64,000 nt of DNA from Thraustochytrium sp. TN22. Its lineage: Eukaryota > Sar > Bigyra > Thraustochytrida > Thraustochytriidae. Shown here piece by piece: positions 58,170 through 64,000 of the stretch (within the stretch, counting starts at the first letter, position 1; each line of letters starts with the position of its first letter). The position numbers and the translations under genes are program-made. The stretch covers positions 1 to 64,000 of the forward strand of contig JABLUY010000114.1 in assembly GCA_013306675.1 (NCBI GenBank). Direction: 5' to 3'. A model generated the notes under the pieces. That model made no database searches and was not told the DNA's origin. It saw only the letters and a list, made by a program, of their open reading frames with translations.

Positions 58170-59987
58170 CTGATGATGATGATCATGATGATGGTGCACA
58201 GGTCGTCGATACGGATTTTGGCTCCCGTTGGACCTGCCCCCCCGCTTTGGGGGCGACAATGGCTGCATGGGCGACTCTTGCTTCTGCTGCTTGGGCGGCG
58301 AGCCCGTAGTTGCCTTTTCGGCGCGCTCAAAGCTGATGCTGAGAAGCGACGACCGGGTTGATGCCTTGCTAAGGAGCAGATGCTTCCGCTTGAGTGCCTC
58401 GATCTCCTCCTCGTATGTTGTGCGCTGCGTCGTTGTGGCGCTGCACCAGGACTGGCGCTTGGGCGCGCGCGGCGACAGGTCTCCTGGGCGCCGCTGCCGC
58501 TTGGGACTCTCGCGCAATTGGCGACCAGGGCGAGGAGAGGCGCGTGCCTCAATGCGAAAGGAAGGCGGCCTGAAACCCGACCCGGACGTGTCCACAACCA
58601 GCTCGCTGTTCAGGTAGTCGCGCACGAGGCGCTGCGTGCGGCGCAAATGCGCGTCGTTTAGCTTCTGCTTGGATCGACTCTTGCCCAGCTTCCGGGTGCT
58701 CCCGCCACCGCCGCCGCCATTGGCAGCTGCCGAGGCTGCCCCAGGGCTAGTCGGCGAGGTCCTTCCTCCGCGCGCCGGAGGCGCTTGCGGGGAGGCCGGA
58801 ACGGAGAAGTCGACGTCCATAACGCTCTCGCGGCTGAGGCCCGCCGCGTTGCGCGCAATAATGGCAAAGGTGCAGTTATAGCGCACCGCGCGGAGCGAGA
58901 CCATGGCACTCAATACACAAGCGGTGGACGCTGTGCGGTACACAATCTTCCAGGTCGGCTCGCTCGCGCTGCGGCGCTGGACGATGTACTCTTGAATATC
59001 CGCGCCGCGGTCGTCGCCCGCGCGCCAGCGCAGCTTGATAAACATGTGCCTGCCGCGCTGCGTGGACAGGTCGTCATATAGTGTGTACGAGGCGTCCAAG
59101 TCGAGGGGCGGCAGTGGCCGCGCCGCCGGCGTGCGCACCGCAACCATCGGGCTATAGCTCACTGCGTCCAGGCTGCTGTCGTCCTCGGTGCTGCATGCCG
59201 CTGCGTGCGCCTGCTCGCGGCGGACGCGCACCCAATACCAGGTCCCGGGATCGAGCAGATTGAAAACCAGGTCGCGTTCTTCAGGTCCCGACACCCGGCG
59301 CTCGCGAGCGCGCAGAAAGCCGCCCGGCCGGCTCGGCAGGGCGGCCTTGGGCCCCGCTTCGTCGCGTCCGATCTCCACGACACAGCCCACCGGCACGGGC
59401 TGCGACGATGGCCAGCGCAGCGTCAGCACGCTGGACCTCCCGCCCACGACCGTAGGCGGTGGCGGCGCCGCAAGATAGTCGCACGGCTCGGATAGCGTGC
59501 GCTCTGAGAGCGCGAGACTCGGCGCAGACCCTGCTCTGGCGAAGACGACGCCCACTGCCATGTGCACGTTGCGCGGGTACTTGAGTGCGAAGTCAATTCG
59601 CGCCTCGGGTCGCGGCGGCAGCTCCCGCGGCTTCCTCGACTCGTCGCTCTCCACTTCCGTGGGCACATACTGCACGAGCACGTCCACGCCGGCCGGGACC
59701 TTTAGAGAAGGCCAGGCGAACTCGAGGTCCGCGGTTGTATGGTCCCCGTGCTTGACGGTGTGCAGCACCGGTCTGGGCATCCGCGTGCTCACCAGCAGAG
59801 CGCGCCCGCTCTGCGCGAAGCGCACCTCGTACAGACTGCCGATCTCGAGGCCTTCAACGCGCAGTCGCTTGCGGCCTGCGGCGGCGACCACGGCCGTCCG
59901 AATTGCGCCGCGCGGCCCGACTACCTCCGCCTCGCGGTCATCCTCCTCGGTCTCCACCTCCACCCAGTCCGCACCGCACGACCACAT
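56127..59987 (-). CDS. Large FN3 and IQ-repeat protein
   Basis: A 1286-residue protein. About three fibronectin-III folds occupy residues 1-430, recognisable by strands such as GTWYWVRVR, IKLRWRAGDDRGADIQEYIV and NCTFAIIARNAAG. A disordered stretch follows with poly-His/poly-Gln. From about 735 to 1020 there are around ten IQ-like motifs. Three tandem units of about 50 residues repeat VRVQAFCRMVGPRRREL, VRMQAFCRMVAPRRREL and VRVCAFARMVPPRRRAL. The C-terminus has two copies of a fold with a Y/G-rich start and a W near the end; the second ends PPLDGWQIAQHGKQPEP, a pattern common in algal and protist proteins. A calmodulin-rich cytoskeletal or flagellar scaffold is likely. Ligands are unknown. 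Confidence 0.75.
58136..58195. repeat. CTG-type repeat encoding poly-Gln and His-rich tract
   Basis: An interrupted CTG tract then GATGATGATGAT on the plus strand, coding poly-Gln and poly-His/Asp on the minus strand within the FN3/IQ gene. Confidence 0.8.
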
Positions 59988-60060
59988 CCTGCGCAGCCGC
60001 AGCCGAGCGCGTGAGCGAGTGTGCGGCCGGGCGGGCGGGCCGGGCTATGCCCGCGCCGCG

Positions 60061-60124
60061 CCTCGCCTCGCCTCGCGTCGCCTCGCCTTGCCTCGCGTCG
60101 CCTCGCCTCGCGTCGCCTCGCCGC
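60061..60124. repeat. (CCTCG/CGTCG)n repeat
   Basis: Alternating CCTCG and CGTCG pentamers in the 323-bp gap (59988-60310) upstream of the FN3/IQ gene. Nothing else is seen in that gap. Confidence 0.8.
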
Positions 60125-60310
60125 GAGTCGAGTCCGGGAGTCCGAGTCACCTCACAGTCATTACCCGGCGCGTGCTGGGAATCCGAGCCGCGTCGCGCGG
60201 ACACCGACAGGTCACACGAGAAGGGACAACGGCTCGTTGCCAAGGGCAGAACGAGATCGAACCATTCGTTCCAGCTTTTGCTAACTAAAGCTACTTCAGC
60301 ACGTGGAGCG

Positions 60311-60775
60311 CTACTTGAGCAGGTGGGGCGAGCAAAAGTTGTAGGCCAGGGCGAGCGTAGCGGCAAAGCCCAAGTCGAAGGAGAGCGTGCGAAAGGGCTG
60401 CAGCGCAAAGAGATAGCACGGCACGTAGATCGTGCGCGCGACCGCAAAGACCGTGACCGCCGTGCAGTGCAGCTTGGGGTTCCCGCCGAAGAACAGGCTA
60501 AGGAGCACGAGGGCGAGTCCGAACGGCAGGTTCTCCGCGTCGTTGCGCGAAATGCAACGCCAGCGGCGAAGCCTGGAAGACTTGGCCTCCGGTGCGAAGA
60601 CCTGGTCCGCCCGCGTAATGATACCCTTGACGAGGTTGTCTTCCGGCGGGTTGCAGCCCTCCGACAAGGACGTCAGACCCGAGCCCAGGCCCACGCCCAC
60701 AAAGCGCAGCGCCAGTACGCCCATGCTCCACGCCGTCGCGCGCACCGCCTCCTCGCTCACATTGGCAGCCAGCAT
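60311..60775 (-). CDS. MAPEG-family membrane enzyme, MGST1-like
   Basis: A 154-residue protein, the usual length of microsomal glutathione transferase 1. Four helices are apparent. The loop after helix 1 ends in RWRCISRNDAENLPFGLALV, matching the R-x-x-R-x-H-x-N-D-x-E-N motif with Ile-Ser in place of the usual Ala-His. Later ARTIYVPCYLFALQPFRTLS matches the R-x-x-Y/H-x-x-x-Y-x-x-x-x-Q-P-x-R region that lines the glutathione site. It probably conjugates or reduces lipid hydroperoxides with glutathione at the ER or outer mitochondrial membrane. Subfamily is inferred from motifs. Confidence 0.8.
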   Translation of the reverse strand: MLAANVSEEAVRATAWSMGVLALRFVGVGLGSGLTSLSEGCNPPEDNLVKGIITRADQVFAPEAKSSRLRRWRCISRNDAENLPFGLALVLLSLFFGGNPKLHCTAVTVFAVARTIYVPCYLFALQPFRTLSFDLGFAATLALAYNFCSPHLLK

Positions 60776-61567
60776 CTTGCAAAAGTCCCTTGCTTCTTCT
60801 CTTTTTGCTTCCTGCTTCTTCGGATTTCTTCAGGTTGCAGGTCTGCAGCTCCGAGGCCCGCCGTAGCGTAGTCTTGATCACCGCGCGAGCTGGGCCACCG
60901 ACCTCACCTCATCGTCCTGCCCGCGGTGACGGCCGCCGCACGCAACGCCGCCGCCGCCGCCGCCGCCGCCGCCGCTCAGGTCAGCTCAGCTCAGGCTGCC
61001 GCCGCGCCGCCTCGTCGTCCTCCGCCTCCTGCCATAGGACATCTTCGCTCAGTCCCCAGGCGTCATCCCGATGCGCGCTTTGACGCAGCGTAGGCTCGTC
61101 GTTCCTTGGCCCAGCGGGGCTTGTCATTGACAGTGAGACGAAGAGCCTCGCGGTGGCGCCGGCCGCGGGCAGGCTCGGCGCGCCCGGCGGGCGAGGGCGA
61201 CTCGGGCCGTGCGCAGAGAAGTGCAACGACGAGGGCGACTCGGACCGTCCGTACGCCGTGAATGAATAGACGGCGCTCGGTCTGTGATGGTGATGAGCCG
61301 GCCCGAGACTTCCTGCGCCTGTCCCCATGCACGTCATGCAGCTTCGTGGCCTGACGCCGAGGAGCGGCATCGTTCCCCGGAAACTCACTGACAGCGAGCG
61401 AGAGCGATCGGCTGCTGCGGCTAGCGGGTCGCTTCTGGGCTGCCTGGCTGCCTGGCGGCCTTGGCTGCGCCGACGGGACTGCGCCGTCAGCAAATCGCCA
61501 AACCGGTCTATCGCGCAATCGCCCTTATAAGGCTCCGTTCGAGTCCATGGAAGTGGTCTATACCCCT
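60776..61567. other. Upstream of tRNA; one weak open frame
   Basis: About 790 bp with a GCC/CGC run near 60948-60976. Apart from the weak minus-strand frame listed separately, nothing is supported. Confidence 0.4.
60981..61370 (-). CDS. Hypothetical protein, weak candidate
   Basis: A 129-residue open frame with no domain I recognise. The tail WGLSEDVLWQEAEDDEAARR looks protein-like (acidic, balanced composition) and sits just before the stop, and the frame lacks the Arg/Ala bias of spurious frames here. The start is uncertain: ATGs at 61370, 61337 and 61328 are possible. It could equally be chance. Confidence 0.22.
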   Translation of the reverse strand: MPLLGVRPRSCMTCMGTGAGSLGPAHHHHRPSAVYSFTAYGRSESPSSLHFSAHGPSRPRPPGAPSLPAAGATARLFVSLSMTSPAGPRNDEPTLRQSAHRDDAWGLSEDVLWQEAEDDEAARRQPELS

Positions 61568-61646
61568 GTAACGGTGGCCGAGTGGTTAAGGCGCTAGATT
61601 TAGGCTCTAGTGGGAAACCTCACGGGTTCAAATCCCGTCCGTTATA
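61568..61646 (+). tRNA. tRNA-Leu (anticodon UAG)
   Basis: A 79-nt class II tRNA without intron. Acceptor GTAACGG pairs with CCGTTAT (one G-U pair). The D stem is GCC/GGC with loop GAGTGGTTAA, the anticodon stem CTAGA/TCTAG with loop TTTAGGC (anticodon TAG), the variable arm TGGGAAACCTC and the T arm ACGGG/CCCGT with loop TTCAAAT. Internal promoters match A box TGGCCGAGTGG and B box GGTTCAAATCC. It reads codon CUA. Confidence 0.96.
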
Positions 61647-61648
61647 AC

Positions 61649-61655
61649 TTTTTTT
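61649..61655 (+). terminator. RNA polymerase III terminator
   Basis: Seven consecutive Ts starting 3 bp after the tRNA end. Confidence 0.85.
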
Positions 61656-61743
61656 CCTCCTGGTTCTGCCGGGTCGCAGATCCGTTGGACCGGTTGAGGC
61701 GGCAACGACGACGGACTGCCAGGCCGAGGCGTCGGCGAAGAGT

Positions 61744-61815
61744 GCATTGCATTACATTGCATTGCGTTGCGTTGCGTTGCGTTGCGTTGCGTTGTGTTGC
61801 GCTGCGATGCGCTGC
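61744..61815. repeat. (ATTGC)n/(GTTGC)n pentanucleotide repeat
   Basis: ATTGC units grade into GTTGC units, then degenerate GCTGCGATGC. It lies about 90 bp upstream of the kinase-fusion ATG. Confidence 0.85.
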
Positions 61816-61902
61816 GATGCACGAAGCAGCAAGAGCAACAACAGTTCGAGTCGGCGACGCTGGCGCTGGCGGCGGCGGTGAGCTAGCTGCACGCGAAGAA
61901 CG

Positions 61903-64000
61903 ATGGCGGAGGACGGCAGCGAGGCCGTGGAGGAGGTGGTCGAGGCGCTGGAGGAGAAGCAGCAGCTGCAGGAGGAGGACGAGATGAAGGATGAGGTGGA
62001 GGGCGAGGTGGAGGAGACGCTGTGCGTGCTGACGCCGTGCGTGACCGGGCGGCGGTGGCTCGTGGAGCTGGACGCGCGCGGCGCGGCGCAGGCCGGGGTC
62101 GAGGCTGACGCGGCGGCCGAGGAGGCTGAAGCCGGACAGGAGGAGGGCGAAGAGGCGGCGACGGCAAGTGGCGACGCGCCTCGCGTGCGCGAGCTGGCGG
62201 CCGACAAGGCGCGCGTGGCCGTGCAACGCATCGAGGATGCCGGCCTACGCGTGGTGGCACAGGAGCGTGCGGTGCTGAGCGCAACGCTGGCACGTGCGTT
62301 TGCGTCCATGCACGAGACGCATGAGGAGGACGCGCGCGAGCTGGCGCTGCATCTGCAGAGCGGGCCGGTGCTGCTGGTCCGCGTGTCGGGCGCTAACGCG
62401 GTGCAGCGGCTGCACGCTCTGGCCGGCGCCGAGGACCCACGCGCGGCGCGCGACGCAGATGTTGCCGCGCACGGCGCGGACGTGCGCCAGTGGTCGCTGC
62501 GCGGCGCCTTTGGCACCGTGGACCGCGCGCACCGGGGCGTGCTGTGCTCAGCGTCGCCGGCCGCGGCGGCGCGCGAGCTGGCGTTCTTCTTCCCCGGGCC
62601 GGAGAAGGCCGTCTGGCAGCGGTCCGTGGGCATTTTCGCGGCGAGTGCCGCCCCGCTACCTGCAGGCGGTGCGCGCGACCTGGTGGTCGTGGCGGAGCGC
62701 GCATGGACCGTGGAGGGCGAGCCGGCGGACTTGGCCCGCATGGGCCTGGAGGGCGCCGTAGGCGAGGACGTCCTGGTGCGCGTAGTGGAGGGCCACGGCG
62801 CCGTGCAGAAGCTGGCGCTGCTCTACGCGCCGGGCCAGGGCCTGCGGTATGCGTCGGCGACGGCAGCGGCTGCAGCGCTTGATGCCTCAGCCGTCCTGGG
62901 CGCGCGCGGGCTGGAGCTGGAGCGCCTGCTGGTCGTCTGCTTGGACGAGGCGCGGCGCGTGGCGACGGAGCACGCGCTGCGGCAGTACGGCTTCGAGATT
63001 CTGGCTCGCAAGCAGGTCGCCACCAAGCAGGTCATGTCGGTGGGCCATCACGCGCAGTTCGCACCGGCCTATGTGGTGGCCAAGGCCGGCGCGCATGCCA
63101 CATGCCAGCTGCTGCAGGTGCGCACCGGGCTGGACCTGTACATCTCGCCGGACTTTGGTCACGCCTTCCCGCAGCTGGAGCGTTGCCCCGAGCTGGACAG
63201 CGCGAGCGCCAAGCAATTCGTGCGCAAGTCTGTCACGCGCGGCAGCGAGGCCAGCGAGCCGCAGCTGCTGCAGTCGCTGCTCGTGTCGGCGCTCACTGAC
63301 CTGTGCAAGGTCAAGCCGGCCGGCCTGGACGCCGTGCGCTTCCTGGGCGAGTGGCTGCTGCGCAATAACCCGGACCGCGACGCGGCGCAGCGCGATACGC
63401 GCTGGCTGGCAGCGCGCAAGGCGCGCGCCGAGGCGCGCGCCGCCGCCGAGAAGGCGCCCGCGCGCATCCCGCTCGGCGGGCCGGCGCCGCCACAGCCGCC
63501 GCACCAGCATAGCAGCAGCAGCAACAAGGCGCTCGCGCTCGCGCATGCGCTTGACCAGCAGCGGGGCGCCGGCGCTGAAGATGACTCGGAGGCAGCCGTA
63601 TCGCCGCTCGTGTCCGGCGCCGCGACGCCCGAGATCGTCTTCGTGCTGGGCGGCCCAGGCTCCGGCAAGGGCACGGTGTGCGAGCAGCTGCGCGACAAGC
63701 TGGGCTTCGTGCACCTGAGCACGGGCGACCTGCTGCGCGCCGAAGTGGAGTGCGGCTCCAAGGACGGCGTGCGCATCATGGCCATCATGCAGGCCGGGGA
63801 CCTGGTGGACAACGAGACCATCGTGGGCCTGCTGCAACGCGCCATGCAGCGTCACAGCGGCGCACGCCGCTTCCTGATCGATGGCTACCCGCGCGAGATG
63901 AGCCAGGTAGCCGCCTTCGAGGAGGCCATCGCGCCCTGCGACTACGTGCTCTATATGGACTGCCCGCCCGACATGCTGCGCGAGCGCCTCGCCAAGCGCC
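61903..64000 (+). CDS. NDK-like/DPY30/adenylate kinase fusion (3' end beyond window)
   Basis: Open from the ATG at 61903 to the window edge (about 699 codons), so the C-terminus is missing. An acidic N-terminus precedes a nucleoside diphosphate kinase fold (about 100-232: QRIEDAGLRVVAQERAVLS, GPVLLVRVSGANAVQRL and SLRGAFGTVDRAH). The usual N-x-x-H-x-S active site reads RGVLCSAS, so the catalytic His is absent. A second, weaker NDK-like stretch follows (about 316-425). A DPY30-type helical pair (about 455-497, ending EWLLRNNPD) leads to adenylate kinase: P-loop GGPGSGKGT at 583-591, HLSTGDLLRAEV and FLIDGYPREMSQV, all intact. DPY30 plus nucleotide-kinase domains is typical of axonemal proteins (NME5/RSP23, AK7), so a flagellar ATP-buffering role is likely. 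Confidence 0.8.
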   Translation, partial: MAEDGSEAVEEVVEALEEKQQLQEEDEMKDEVEGEVEETLCVLTPCVTGRRWLVELDARGAAQAGVEADAAAEEAEAGQEEGEEAATASGDAPRVRELAADKARVAVQRIEDAGLRVVAQERAVLSATLARAFASMHETHEEDARELALHLQSGPVLLVRVSGANAVQRLHALAGAEDPRAARDADVAAHGADVRQWSLRGAFGTVDRAHRGVLCSASPAAAARELAFFFPGPEKAVWQRSVGIFAASAAPLPAGGARDLVVVAERAWTVEGEPADLARMGLEGAVGEDVLVRVVEGHGAVQKLALLYAPGQGLRYASATAAAAALDASAVLGARGLELERLLVVCLDEARRVATEHALRQYGFEILARKQVATKQVMSVGHHAQFAPAYVVAKAGAHATCQLLQVRTGLDLYISPDFGHAFPQLERCPELDSASAKQFVRKSVTRGSEASEPQLLQSLLVSALTDLCKVKPAGLDAVRFLGEWLLRNNPDRDAAQRDTRWLAARKARAEARAAAEKAPARIPLGGPAPPQPPHQHSSSSNKALALAHALDQQRGAGAEDDSEAAVSPLVSGAATPEIVFVLGGPGSGKGTVCEQLRDKLGFVHLSTGDLLRAEVECGSKDGVRIMAIMQAGDLVDNETIVGLLQRAMQRHSGARRFLIDGYPREMSQVAAFEEAIAPCDYVLYMDCPPDMLRERLAKR

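Overview
This is a nuclear window from a GC-rich, gene-dense protist. The fused DHFR-TS gene argues against animals and fungi. Only three short GT-AG introns (70 to 104 bp) could be inferred. Stop codons are standard, and there is a cytosolic-type HSP101 and a flagellar-type kinase fusion. The architectures (voltage sensor plus sensor loop plus signalling domain, TIR-like plus TPR, long ankyrin-only and FN3/IQ proteins) fit a stramenopile, perhaps a thraustochytrid-like labyrinthulomycete. That placement is an inference from gene content and was not tested by phylogeny.

Layout. 0-2.3 kb: a decayed hAT transposase. 2.5-13.5 kb: a secreted tectonin-like propeller protein; an IQ-motif protein with two LIR-like FVLV motifs, divergent from a piggyBac-derived gene that has lost its catalytic aspartates; and an ankyrin/zinc-finger protein. 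13.7-18.2 kb: HSP101/ClpB and a class B DnaJ, divergent across a promoter with two clear heat-shock elements. 18.3-23.6 kb: an HROB-like recombination factor and a membrane-anchored, His-motif protein resembling copper type II monooxygenases. 24.2-28.6 kb: a 23-repeat ankyrin protein of lower GC and a relic of the monooxygenase-like family. 28.6-33.5 kb: two tandem TIR-like/TPR paralogues. 34.2-40.6 kb: DHFR-TS, a TMEM128-like membrane protein, a spliced EF-hand protein, a WW/IQ protein and a protein like plant At4g15545. 41-44.1 kb: a tandem pair of ZIP metal transporters. 45-48.6 kb: a tiny ATP synthase subunit f-like gene, NFU1, a spliced tetraspanin-like gene and a small spliced membrane protein. 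48.7-52.8 kb: a voltage-sensor protein ending in an RGS domain, divergent from a seven-helix receptor-like protein with an EGF-like N-terminus. 53.2-64 kb: a cytochrome P450, a large FN3/IQ-repeat protein, an MGST1-like enzyme, a tRNA-Leu(UAG) and the start of an NDK/DPY30/adenylate kinase fusion that runs off the window.

Most genes are independent housekeeping or signalling genes. Three arrangements look functionally linked: the HSP101/DnaJ pair sharing a heat-shock promoter, the RGS protein beside a receptor-like 7TM protein, and the TIR-like/TPR tandem pair. Gene-free stretches are mostly GC-rich divergent promoters with simple repeats. Large open frames antisense to real genes are common here and come from the strong G/C third-position bias.
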